From JANSYL01 sp965229695 (GTDB lineage Bacteria; Pseudomonadota; Alphaproteobacteria; Rhodobacterales; Rhodobacteraceae), in assembly GCA_965229695.1 (NCBI GenBank), contig OZ245921.1, forward strand, positions 1,798,001 to 1,862,000: 64,000 nucleotides of DNA, read 5' to 3'. A program made the position numbers and the translations under genes. The notes beneath the pieces were generated by a model, which did not search any database, was not told the DNA's origin, and saw nothing but the letters and a program-made list of their open reading frames with translations. Shown in pieces: positions 42,879 to 51,461 of this stretch; the stretch's first letter is position 1, and every line of letters starts with the position of its first letter.

Positions 42879-43726
42879 CAGCTTCCGCCGTCGATGCGGT
42901 GCGATATCGGGGCATTCCTTATCTGGTCACCCTGCATGATGGCTGGTGGGTTTCCCCGAACCAGTTCGTTATCGGCAGCGCCGGGCAGCAAGAGCTTTAT
43001 GAGTACGGCTTAGGTCCGTTGCCCGCCCGCGCGCAAATCCTGGCACGTGGATTGCGCGACGCGGGTGCGGTATTGGCAGTGTCGCCTGCCTTTGCTGCGC
43101 TGCACCAAAAGGCCGGGCTGCCGCGGGTTGAACCGGTCGAAAACGGCATCCAGAATATCCCTGAAATCGTGCGACAGGCACATCCTGAAGGTCGCATCCG
43201 GCTTGGCCATATCGGCGGCGCGGAGCGGCACAAGGGTTATACCCTGTTACGCGCGGCGGTAGAGGCCGGAAAGTTGCGGAATATCGACCTCACGGTGGTC
43301 GATCATGCCCTGCCCCTGGGCCAAACCCGGCAGGAGGTTTGGACCGGAACACCGGTTACCTTTGTCCCTCGCCTCCCGCTTGATCGGGTGGCTGAACTTT
43401 ACGGCGCACTGGATGTCTTGATCGCCCCGTCGATCTGGCCCGAAAGCTTTGGTCTGGTCGCGCGGGAGGCTTTGGCCGCCGGGCTCTGGGTTGTCGCGTC
43501 GGATCTCGGGGCGATCGGACAGGATGTTGTGGAAGGGGAAAACGGGCATATCGTGCCGGTCGACGACGCGCGCGCGCTGGCGAATTGCCTGGCGCGGATC
43601 GATTCCCGGCCGGGGCTCTACCGCACTTCACCGAGGGTGAAACCGAAGCTGCGATCAAGCCAGGATCAGGCCCGCGACCTAGCCAAGATTTATGATCGCG
43701 TTCTGGCGCGCGGCGCTGGGCTTTAA
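42845..43726 (+). pseudogene. 3' part of the frameshifted glycosyltransferase (second GT4 domain)
   Basis: In frame 2 the sequence continues DLVHFHCIQRLTASAVD, then LVTLHDGWWVSPNQFV, GHIGGAERHKGYTLLRAAVE and IAPSIWPESFGLVAREALAA, the acceptor and nucleotide-sugar halves of a GT4 enzyme. The previous frame ends DGLLDRTGP at the same place, so inserting one base in the CCC run at 42842-42844 restores a single protein. No separate ribosome site or convincing start exists for this part. The stop shares TTAA with the convergent RTX gene. Confidence 0.78.
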
Positions 43727-46700
43727 AACAAGAAATCCGCGCCATCCAGATCGGTCAGGTCTACCCCCATCAGCCAAATGAAACTGCCGCCGCCGGTATC
43801 GATGCGAACATGGGCACCGATCTGTTCGGCCGCGCCTTGCAAATCCACCAGCGAGTTGAGCGCAGTCACGCCGCTCAGGTCGATCTTTTCCGCCGGATCC
43901 TGAGCGTCAAAATCATGCACGGTGTCGACGCCATGGGCATCAAAAAACGCGAAAGTGTCAGCGTCGAGGCCGCCGAAAAGCGCATCGTCCCCGGTACCTG
44001 AAATCAGCGTATCCACGCCTTCGCCGCCTGAAAGCGTGTCATCCCCATCCCCCCCATTTAGCAGGTCATCCCCTGCCTCACCGTGCAGATGGTCATCGCC
44101 GGTGCCGCCAAAGAGCGTGTCATTGTGCAAGCCGCCAAAGAGCTGATCGGCCTCGCTGCCGCCATCCAGCAGGTCGTCCCCCTCACCCCCGTAAAGCGTA
44201 TCGCGGCCAAACTCCCCATAAAGGCGGTCGCGTCCGGCCTCTCCATTCAGATAATCCTGGCCTTTGCCTCCGCGGATCAGGTCATCGTCGGCCCCGCCAA
44301 AAATGGCGTCATCCCCATCATTGCCTTTGAGCGTGTCGCGGCCCGTTTCGCCGTGGATGACATCGCGCCCAATCCCGCCTTCAACCCAATCCTGGCCATC
44401 ACCGCCACGGATATTGTTGAACCCGGCCCAACCATAGATCGTATCGTTTCCGGCCCCACCCTCCAGCCAGTCGGCATTGCCGCCGCCATCGATCCAATCA
44501 TCGCCATCGCCGCCGAAGATCGTGTCAAACCCCGGCCCGCCATAAATGCTGTCATTGCCCGCGCCGCCATCGATTTGGTCCTGATGACTGCCGCCGCTGA
44601 TCAAATCGTCGCCGGGCCCGCCAAACAGGGTGTCATCCCCGGCTTCGCCATAAATAGCATCCGCCCAATCGCCACCATCCACGATGTCATTGCCCGCCCC
44701 GGCATGCACCACATCGCGCCCCGTGCCACCCAGAATCGAGTCATTGCCATCGCCGCCGCGCAGATTGTTGTGGCCCGCGCCACCGATCAGTGTGTCGTTT
44801 CCGGCCCCACCTTCCAACACATCGGCGTTTGCGCCACCGTCGAGCCAATCGTCGCCGTCATTGCCGCGCAGCGTGTCGAACCCGGCATCACCAAACAGCC
44901 GATCATTGCCCGCGCCGCCTGTCAGATCGTCCTGGTAGGAGCCGCCCCTCAGGCTGTCATCCCCGCTGCCGCCGCGCAGCGCATCGTTGCCCGCGCCGCC
45001 CAAAAGCGTGTCATCCCCCGCCCCGCCATCGACCACATCGCGGTCACGCCCGCCCTGCACGGAATCATGGCCCGGCCCGGCGCTGATATAATTGTGGCCC
45101 GCGCCGCCGATCAGGGTGTCGTTGCCCGCGCCGCCATCCAACTTATCGGCATTGGCCCCGCCATCGATCCAATCATCGCCATCGCCGCCGAAAATCGTGT
45201 CGAAGCCCGCATCGCCATAGATGGTATCGGCACCCTGGCCGCCCTCAATCCAGTCTTGGAAAAACCCGCCGCGCAGCATGTCATCCCCGGCACCGCCGAT
45301 CACCACATCATTGCCTGCACCCCCGTAAAGCACGTCATATCCATCATGGCCGTAAAGCGTGTCGTCGCCATCGCCACCATCGATCACGTCGCGGTCGCTA
45401 CCACCTTCGGCCCAGTCATTGCCGGAACCGCCGCGTATGGTGTTGAACCCGGCCCCGCCGATCAGCGTGTCATCGCCAGGCCCCCCTTCGAGCCAGTCGG
45501 AATGGGCGCCGCCATCCAGGTGATCATTCCCGTCGCCGCCGTAAAGCGTGTCAAACCCGGCATCGCCGCGCAGCGTGTCATTGCCACCGTCGCCCCAAAG
45601 CAGGTCTTGCGAGCCGCCGCCGCTTAGGTGGTCATCCCCGATGCCGCCAAACAGAACGTCATCGCCAGCATCACCCGACAGGCTGTCGTGGCCGTTCAGT
45701 CCATGGAGTGTGTCATCCCCGGCCCCGCCGCTGATCGCGTCGCCGCCAGGGCCGCCAAACAGCTCCTGATCACCCGCATGGGTCGCCAGTTCGGCCAAGT
45801 TTGGGGGGCGGTTGATGCCGTTGACGATGGCCGACTGCACCTGGGTCGCTGTCAGCGATTGACCGTTCTGGCTTTGCAGCTCCAACATCTCGCCCCGCCA
45901 GGAAAGCATCGCGCCCGTCGCCGTTGGGGTGACCGTGACATTGGCTGGGTCGTAGAGAAACGGCCAATCGGACAGGTCGAGCCGGTCGCGCATCCAGTCG
46001 AAATCTGTGATGACATCGAGCGCCCCATCGCGGCGCAACACAAACAGGTCCAAGCCGTCGCCACCCGTTAGGGTGTCTTGGCCCAACCCATCTTCGATCA
46101 CGTCATCGCCAGACCCTCCGCGAAGATCGTCATCGCCAATGCCACCAATCAGAATGTCGTTTTGATGGGTGCCGATTGCTGTGCCGCCCTGGTCGGGAGC
46201 AATGAGGGTTTGGCCGTTTTGCGACAGGTCCATGCTTACCTGGGTCAGCCCGGGGCTTTGTTCGGAGGCCACGAACATGTGCAACGCATCGGAATGCTGG
46301 ACCGCCGCGATGGCTGTCAGGTTTTCAAGACCCGCTTCGGCGGTGTCGGCCATGGTATCGATGACCTGCAAACGCCCGTTTGGCAGTAGCAAAAACACTG
46401 TCAGCCCATCGTCGCCGCCACCGGCCATGACATAGGTTTGGCCGTTTGCTGTGACGACATCCAAGCTTTGAACCGCACCGAAGCGGGTGTGCTGGGTATC
46501 GATCACATGATCGGTTGGTACCAAGCTGCCATCGGCGCAAAGCTCCAGCACCGAGATGGCACCCGATTTTCCGTACCCGTCCGAGGGGGCGGAGGCCAGC
46601 AAGACGAAGCAGCGCCCGGCGGCCTCGATCACCTCCATCGCGGTGGGTGTCATGATGCCCAACCCCTCAGACAATCCCATGTTGCCCGTGGCGATGAGGC

Positions 46701-47313
46701 CGGTGGGGCCGATTTGATAGGCCGTGACCCCGTTTTCGACCTGGCACGCCCCGATGAGGAAGTCGCAGCCGTCGATATGGGTGGTGCCCAGCGCAAAAAC
46801 CGATTGCGCATAGGTGTGCTGGCCATCGACGACCGATAGGCTTTGAACCAATTGGTCGCCCGGCTGCATGGCATAGCCTTGGATCGTGGCCTGGCCTGGC
46901 TGCGATAGAAACAGCATATCGCTGCCCCATTGGTTCAGGCCCAGGTTGGCTTGCAACGCATCGGGGGCTTGGAGGGCGCTTGGCCCACCAAGCTGTCCAT
47001 TGGCATCCAGATCAAACCCGATCAACTGCCCATCCGGCTGGGCTGCCACCATCAGTCGTTGCGCCCCGGCACTGGTGATAAGGCTGAGGTCGGACAGTGC
47101 CCCATCAGCCCAGGCGGGGTTGAAATAGGCGGTATCGGTGTTGGTCAATTGGCCCGTGGCGCTGAACGCATAGGCGGCGATCCCGCCCGCCGGGCCGGAG
47201 GTGGCGTAAAGCACCGGGCCCGCATCGGTTTCTGCGACCATTAGATCACGGATGCCTTGATCCAGCGCGGGTTGCCCCGTGTCGATGCGGCCTGCGAACG
47301 CCAGTTTCGCCAT
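43723..47313 (-). CDS. RTX-type calcium-binding surface/secreted protein
   Basis: A 1196-residue acidic protein; two adjacent ATGs (47316, 47313) follow AAGGA and I prefer the second for spacing. Residues 1-370 resemble a beta-propeller, with blade-like repeats and no signal peptide. Two blocks of RTX nonapeptides (GG-x-G-x-D-x-L/I-x) follow, at about 380-425 and 525-1120, separated by a non-repeat segment. The last 80 residues lack repeats, as is usual for a type I secretion signal. Calcium would fold the repeats outside the cell. No type I transporter genes are nearby. Its position between the glycosyltransferase and Kps-like genes suggests a surface or capsule-associated role. Confidence 0.88.
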   Translation of the reverse strand: MAKLAFAGRIDTGQPALDQGIRDLMVAETDAGPVLYATSGPAGGIAAYAFSATGQLTNTDTAYFNPAWADGALSDLSLITSAGAQRLMVAAQPDGQLIGFDLDANGQLGGPSALQAPDALQANLGLNQWGSDMLFLSQPGQATIQGYAMQPGDQLVQSLSVVDGQHTYAQSVFALGTTHIDGCDFLIGACQVENGVTAYQIGPTGLIATGNMGLSEGLGIMTPTAMEVIEAAGRCFVLLASAPSDGYGKSGAISVLELCADGSLVPTDHVIDTQHTRFGAVQSLDVVTANGQTYVMAGGGDDGLTVFLLLPNGRLQVIDTMADTAEAGLENLTAIAAVQHSDALHMFVASEQSPGLTQVSMDLSQNGQTLIAPDQGGTAIGTHQNDILIGGIGDDDLRGGSGDDVIEDGLGQDTLTGGDGLDLFVLRRDGALDVITDFDWMRDRLDLSDWPFLYDPANVTVTPTATGAMLSWRGEMLELQSQNGQSLTATQVQSAIVNGINRPPNLAELATHAGDQELFGGPGGDAISGGAGDDTLHGLNGHDSLSGDAGDDVLFGGIGDDHLSGGGSQDLLWGDGGNDTLRGDAGFDTLYGGDGNDHLDGGAHSDWLEGGPGDDTLIGGAGFNTIRGGSGNDWAEGGSDRDVIDGGDGDDTLYGHDGYDVLYGGAGNDVVIGGAGDDMLRGGFFQDWIEGGQGADTIYGDAGFDTIFGGDGDDWIDGGANADKLDGGAGNDTLIGGAGHNYISAGPGHDSVQGGRDRDVVDGGAGDDTLLGGAGNDALRGGSGDDSLRGGSYQDDLTGGAGNDRLFGDAGFDTLRGNDGDDWLDGGANADVLEGGAGNDTLIGGAGHNNLRGGDGNDSILGGTGRDVVHAGAGNDIVDGGDWADAIYGEAGDDTLFGGPGDDLISGGSHQDQIDGGAGNDSIYGGPGFDTIFGGDGDDWIDGGGNADWLEGGAGNDTIYGWAGFNNIRGGDGQDWVEGGIGRDVIHGETGRDTLKGNDGDDAIFGGADDDLIRGGKGQDYLNGEAGRDRLYGEFGRDTLYGGEGDDLLDGGSEADQLFGGLHNDTLFGGTGDDHLHGEAGDDLLNGGDGDDTLSGGEGVDTLISGTGDDALFGGLDADTFAFFDAHGVDTVHDFDAQDPAEKIDLSGVTALNSLVDLQGAAEQIGAHVRIDTGGGSFIWLMGVDLTDLDGADFLF
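43956..46180 (-). repeat. RTX nonapeptide coding repeats
   Basis: Degenerate tandem repeats of about 27 bp encode GGxGxDxLx units, dense from about 43956 to 45741 with a second short block near 46045-46180. Because of the GC-rich repeat, the opposite strand also reads as a long open frame, which is not a gene. Confidence 0.85.
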
Positions 47314-47421
47314 CATCCCATCCTTAACCCAGCCTGGGCTTAGGATCGGCGGGGCACGGGATGTCAGCGCGGAAAGATTGTGTTCGCGGCGCGAAGATCG
47401 GCGCGAATTGCGATGATCCGG

Positions 47422-48099
47422 TTAACCCTGACCGCCCGCGCCCTGATCGGCCAAGTTAGCGGTATGAACAAAGATCGCGTCATCAAGGTCATCGAAATAT
47501 TGGATTTTGCCGTTTTCCAGAACCAGGGCCGCATCGCAGTAGTCGCGCAATTCGGACAGGTTATGGTTAACCATGATAGCGCCCGAGCGCTGAATGCGAT
47601 CCTGAAACACGCGTTGGCTTTTGGCGCGAAAGGCGGCGTCACCCGCGCCCGTGACCTCATCCACGAGATAGGTGTCAAAGGCGATGCCCATCGAAATACC
47701 AAAACTCAAACGGGCGCGCATGCCGCTGGAATAGGTGCGGATGGGCATGAAGAAATGCGCGCCGATCTCGGCGAAATCTTGGACAAAATCCCCCAACTCA
47801 TCGCTGTCGACCCCATAGATCCGGGCCAGGAACCGTGTGTTTTGCGCACCGGTCAGATTGGCATGCAGCGCGCCACCAAACCCGACAGGCCAAGAAACGG
47901 TGCCACGGCGGAGGATGCGGCCATGGTCGGGTCGCAGATTGCCCGCGATCAGTTGCATGAGGGTCGATTTCCCGGCCCCGTTGCGCCCCAAAAGCGCAAG
48001 TGACCGGCCGGGATCAAGTGTCAGGGTTAGATCATCGATCACGACCCTACGCGCGCCTAGGACCAGAAAGGATTTGGTCAGGTGCTCAAAGCGCAGCAT
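47422..48099 (-). CDS. kpsT: ABC transporter ATP-binding protein for polysaccharide export (KpsT-like)
   Basis: A 225-residue ATPase of the KpsT/Wzt-type capsule exporters. Walker A is LLGRNGAGKSTLMQLI, the signature is YSSGMRARLSFGI, and Walker B is YLVDEVTGAGD, with MVNHNLSELRDYCD as the H-loop. RRGTVSWPVGFGGALHANLT is typical of the group. It lies 14 bp after the KpsE-like gene. The matching permease, KpsM-like, is on the opposite strand 1.4 kb away. Confidence 0.9.
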   Translation of the reverse strand: MLRFEHLTKSFLVLGARRVVIDDLTLTLDPGRSLALLGRNGAGKSTLMQLIAGNLRPDHGRILRRGTVSWPVGFGGALHANLTGAQNTRFLARIYGVDSDELGDFVQDFAEIGAHFFMPIRTYSSGMRARLSFGISMGIAFDTYLVDEVTGAGDAAFRAKSQRVFQDRIQRSGAIMVNHNLSELRDYCDAALVLENGKIQYFDDLDDAIFVHTANLADQGAGGQG

Positions 48100-48112
48100 C
48101 AAACCGGCCTGA

Positions 48113-49405
48113 TCACTGTCGGTCGCGGACGCTGTAATAGATCAGCGCCAGGATGGCCCAGGCCAGGGATAGGAACAGTGCTGCCAAGCCCAGCACGGTC
48201 CCGCGCCGTGGAAAGCCAGCGCTTTCCGGCAGCGTGGGTTGAATGAAAACCGCCAGATAGCGGCTTTGGCGCGCGGCATTCGTTCGCGCAACATCGACCG
48301 CAGCAAGGGCCGCGCGATAGCTTTCTTCGGCAAACTCGCGTTCGACCATCAGCCCTTCGAACTCGGCCATAAGCGTCGGATAATCCTGCCCAACCGCGCC
48401 GATTTCATCCGATGTGACATGCCGCCGTTCTTGCACGATGCGGTCTTGGATTACCGCGATCCGGCGCTCGGCCTGGGTGACGCGCGGGTCGGCGGGGTTG
48501 GCCGTTGTCCCCGAAAGCAGATCATGTTCGATCAAGGCCTCGGCCAGTTGCTGTTGCAGAGTGTTCAACACGCCCATGCGCCCGCGCAGATCGGATGCTG
48601 GGTCAACGATCTGCGTGCGGGTTCGAAATCGTGTCAGCGCCTCTCGTGCGGAGCGCAGACGCGCGCGGGCGGTGTCCAGATCGGTTTGCGCAAAGCGCAT
48701 GGAATCGGCGCGGGCCTGAGCATTCAACTCATTCACCAGGCTTTGGCTTTCGGCGATGATCTGCTGGGCAATCGTCTGGGCCATACCCGGATCAAACGCC
48801 AAAACGCGCAGCTCGATCAGGCCGCTGGAGCGGTCGAACGAGACCCGCACGATCCGCTGCCAATGATCCACAAGGTCTTCGATACTGGCCTGGGGCGACA
48901 GCGCCAGGATCGGGTCGGTCTGAAAAGGGGCGGCGTAATGGGCGGAGAGGTCCAGCCGTTGGTCCAGCCGTCGCACAATGTCTTGGCTGGTGATGAACTC
49001 GAACAAGATATCCGCATCGGCGCCGGTGCCCGCGCCCGCCATACTGGCCAAGCCGCCCAACACATCCGCCGCCGCACTGCCATCATCTGATCGAACCGTG
49101 AACCCGGTGGTGGAGGCATATTGATCGTGCGCGATTTGCGTCAGATAGGCGGTGAGCGCTGCCAAAGGCACGGCCACGATTAAGAAGAACGATAGGATCA
49201 GGCCCCAGTGACGCGGCCGCAGGTGTGCAGGGCGTGCGGTTGGGTGTACCGGCGCCGGCCGATCCGGTTCAACCAAGGCCGGTGCGACTGGTCGTTGAGG
49301 TGGGGGTGGGCCAATGGGTGTGGCTGGGTCGGCGCGCGCGCCCGTTTCGCTGCCCTGGGTCGGCAGGAAGCGGTTCAACTGCGGCGGGTTGGGGGCGTGC
49401 GCCAA
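48113..49405 (-). CDS. kpsE: Capsule polysaccharide export inner-membrane protein (KpsE-like)
   Basis: A 430-residue polysaccharide co-polymerase/export protein. A Pro-rich cytoplasmic N-terminus (about 70 residues) precedes a first membrane helix (GLILSFFLIVAVPLAALTAYL), a long periplasmic coiled-coil region with QARADSMRFAQTDLDTARAR, and a second helix near the end (RRGTVLGLAALFLSLAWAI). This is the KpsE/BexC/CtrB architecture that bridges the ABC exporter to an outer-membrane channel. The start is a TTG at 49405; no ATG exists nearby. The partner KpsD-type outer-membrane protein is not in the window. Confidence 0.87.
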   Translation of the reverse strand: MAHAPNPPQLNRFLPTQGSETGARADPATPIGPPPPQRPVAPALVEPDRPAPVHPTARPAHLRPRHWGLILSFFLIVAVPLAALTAYLTQIAHDQYASTTGFTVRSDDGSAAADVLGGLASMAGAGTGADADILFEFITSQDIVRRLDQRLDLSAHYAAPFQTDPILALSPQASIEDLVDHWQRIVRVSFDRSSGLIELRVLAFDPGMAQTIAQQIIAESQSLVNELNAQARADSMRFAQTDLDTARARLRSAREALTRFRTRTQIVDPASDLRGRMGVLNTLQQQLAEALIEHDLLSGTTANPADPRVTQAERRIAVIQDRIVQERRHVTSDEIGAVGQDYPTLMAEFEGLMVEREFAEESYRAALAAVDVARTNAARQSRYLAVFIQPTLPESAGFPRRGTVLGLAALFLSLAWAILALIYYSVRDRQ

Positions 49406-49487
49406 GGCTCAGACCTGTTGGTGGTTTTTTGGGTCAACCCTTTGTTAAATTGGATTTGTTACCAAACCGGTAAGAGCGGAGGCGTTT

Positions 49488-50294
49488 TTGCACGCAGATC
49501 AAATCCACCCAGTGGCCGGGTCTGGTCGGCCCCGGTTGCCCGTCCTACGGTCGGTCGGCGCATTGATCCTGCGCGAGATGTCGACGCGCTATGGCCGGTC
49601 GCCGGGCGGCTATTTCTGGGCCTTGGCACAGCCCATTGGCGGTATCGCGATCTTGGCGTTCGCGTTTTCGCTGATCTTACGCACGCCGCCCTTGGGCAAC
49701 AGCTTTGTGCTGTTCTTCGCGTCGGGTGTTTTGCCCTTCGCCGTCTTTCTTGGCATCCAGGCCGCGGTGCAGAACGCGCTGCAGTTTTCCCGCCCTTTGC
49801 TGATGTACCCGGCGGTCTCCTGGATCGATGCGCTCTTCGCCCGTTTTATTCTGGAGTTTCTGACAACCACTATTGCGCTAATCGTGGTGCTAGGCGCGGT
49901 GTTTGAACTGACCGGGGCGAGTGCAATCTTGCGCGTTGGCCCAATGATTGGCGCGACGCTGTTGATGGCGGCACTTGGGTTTGGGATTGGGGTGTTCAAT
50001 TGCGCGTTGGCGGGGCTTTACCCGGCTTGGGGCAATCTTTGGCAGATCGTGACTCGTCCGTTGTTCTTGGTGGCGGGTGTGATCTTCATCTATGATCGTC
50101 TGCCCAGTCAGGTGCAGGAGATCCTTTGGTTCACGCCATGGATTCATCTGACGGGTCTGTTTCGGATCGGGATTTACCCAAGCTATCACCCCGAATACAT
50201 CTCTCTTCCGCTTGTGGCGGCTTGGGTCATGATCCCGATGGCGCTGGGGTTGCTGCTGCTGCGCCGCCATCACCGAACCATCCTCATGGATTGA
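49488..50294 (+). CDS. kpsM: ABC transporter permease for polysaccharide export (KpsM-like)
   Basis: A 268-residue ABC-2 permease with about six membrane helices (for example GGIAILAFAFSLIL, TTTIALIVVLGAVFEL, ATLLMAALGFGIGVFN). ALILREMSTRYGRSPGGYFW is the N-terminal signature of KpsM/Wzm-type capsule exporters. The start is TTG 49488 with GGAGG upstream. It is divergent from kpsE/kpsT, with 82 bp between the starts, and ends 3 bp before the convergent rlmH stop. Confidence 0.9.
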   Translation: MHADQIHPVAGSGRPRLPVLRSVGALILREMSTRYGRSPGGYFWALAQPIGGIAILAFAFSLILRTPPLGNSFVLFFASGVLPFAVFLGIQAAVQNALQFSRPLLMYPAVSWIDALFARFILEFLTTTIALIVVLGAVFELTGASAILRVGPMIGATLLMAALGFGIGVFNCALAGLYPAWGNLWQIVTRPLFLVAGVIFIYDRLPSQVQEILWFTPWIHLTGLFRIGIYPSYHPEYISLPLVAAWVMIPMALGLLLLRRHHRTILMD

Positions 50295-50296
50295 GC

Positions 50297-50767
50297 TTAG
50301 CTGCGGTGGTAGGGGCTGCCGGCAAGGATGGTGCTGGCGCGGTAAAGCTGTTCGGCCAGCATTACACGGGCCAGCATATGCGGCCAAACCATCGCGCCAA
50401 AGGAAATCGCCTGCGCCGCGTTTTGTCGGAACGCTGGATCCAGCCCGTCGGCGCCGCCGATGCAAATGGCCAAATCGCTTTGCCCGGCATCGCGCCGCGC
50501 GGCCAGATGCTGGGCAAATTGGGGGGAGGAAAGCGTGGCGCCCCGTTCGTCCAACACCCAATAGGCAGACCCGGCAGGCAGCGCTTTTTGCAGGGCCGCG
50601 GCCTCTGCAGCCATGCCGGTCGCTTTACGCTCATCAGCTTCGGTCACACCACCGAGTGACAAGCCAAGCGGCCGCCCGGTGCGGTCAAACCGTTTCAGAT
50701 AATCGTCAATCAGCGCCTTTTCCGGCCCGCCCTTCAGGCGGCCGATGGCGCAAATATGAACCCGCAT
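50297..50767 (-). CDS. rlmH: 23S rRNA pseudouridine-1915 N3-methyltransferase RlmH
   Basis: A 156-residue SPOUT methyltransferase that acts on assembled 70S ribosomes. Key blocks are YWVLDERGATLSSPQFAQHL, ICIGGADGLDP (SAM knot) and the C-terminal MLARVMLAEQLYRASTILAG with SPYHRS. It is 12 bp downstream of rsfS. Normally gpmI follows rlmH in related genomes; here the Kps-like cluster begins right at the rlmH stop. Confidence 0.95.
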   Translation of the reverse strand: MRVHICAIGRLKGGPEKALIDDYLKRFDRTGRPLGLSLGGVTEADERKATGMAAEAAALQKALPAGSAYWVLDERGATLSSPQFAQHLAARRDAGQSDLAICIGGADGLDPAFRQNAAQAISFGAMVWPHMLARVMLAEQLYRASTILAGSPYHRS

Positions 50768-50779
50768 CTGCGGCCCTGA

Positions 50780-51160
50780 TTACTGTGCAGCGGTGCCGGC
50801 GGGCATCCACATTTTTTCGAGCTGATAGAACTCGCGCACTTCGGGCCGGAAGACGTGAACAATCACATCGCCTGCGTCGATCAGCACCCAATCGCCTGCA
50901 TCTTTGCCTTCTAGCTTGCAGCGGATCCCATGGTCTTGCTTCAGGTGATCCACCAGCTTTTCCGACAAAGCCGCGACTTGCCGCGTCGAACGACCTGATG
51001 CAATCACCATTGCATCAGCGATCGACGACTTCCCGCGCAGATCAATCTGCACGATATCCTCGGCTTTGTCGTCTTCTAGGGATTGCAGCACAACCGCCAG
51101 CAATTCGTCGCTGGAAAGGGTGCTGGTGAGGGCGGCGCTTGGCGCCTGTTGGGCGGCCAT
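50780..51160 (-). CDS. rsfS: Ribosomal silencing factor RsfS
   Basis: RsfS binds ribosomal protein L14 and blocks subunit joining when nutrients are low. The conserved domain is complete: VVLQSLEDDKAEDIVQIDLR, SIADAMVIASGRSTRQVAAL and GDWVLIDAGDVIVHVFRPEV. The start is uncertain: ATG 51160 gives 126 residues, while the frame is open to 51268 and a GGAGGA lies upstream of a possible non-ATG start near 51190. Its neighbour rlmH also modifies the ribosome. Confidence 0.9.
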   Translation of the reverse strand: MAAQQAPSAALTSTLSSDELLAVVLQSLEDDKAEDIVQIDLRGKSSIADAMVIASGRSTRQVAALSEKLVDHLKQDHGIRCKLEGKDAGDWVLIDAGDVIVHVFRPEVREFYQLEKMWMPAGTAAQ

Positions 51161-51461
51161 ATTGGCCACCGCCTGAGTCGGTCCGGTCAGGACTCTGTCC
51201 TCCTTCGGGTTACGCGCCTGTTGGGCCCCGGCGCCGGGCGTAAGCAAAAGATAACACTGGGTCTGCATGATCTCAACGGGCGCGATTCGTCAAATCCGGG
51301 GGTGAAACCCGCCCGCCACGCACCCAACAATATCTAGGCATAAGGCGCATATCTTGGGGATAATTCGCCGATCTTAGCCATATCCTGGGGTTCTCGGTTG
51401 ACCGAATCTGCCTGACACCCGCAGGATGCCACCCCAACAGCACTATTTGACCGAGGGTTCC
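51161..51461. other. Intergenic region between rsfS and smc
   Basis: About 300 bp divergent region. It contains three similar short motifs, TATCTAGG (51331), TATCTTGG (51350) and TATCCTGG (51381), two of them as a 12-bp direct repeat CATATC[TC]TGGGG spaced 31 bp apart. No promoter of convincing quality or RNA gene is visible, and part of the region may encode an N-terminal extension of RsfS. Confidence 0.4.

Noticed and set aside
42700..42880. Programmed ribosomal frameshift in the glycosyltransferase
   Set aside because: There is no X-XXY-YYZ slippery heptamer with a following pseudoknot at the junction; a deletion in the C run explains it more simply.
44083..45627. 514-codon open frame on the plus strand opposite the RTX repeats
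   Set aside because: It is the antisense of the GC-rich RTX repeat, with periodic I-V-A-x-A composition, no ribosome site and no family features.
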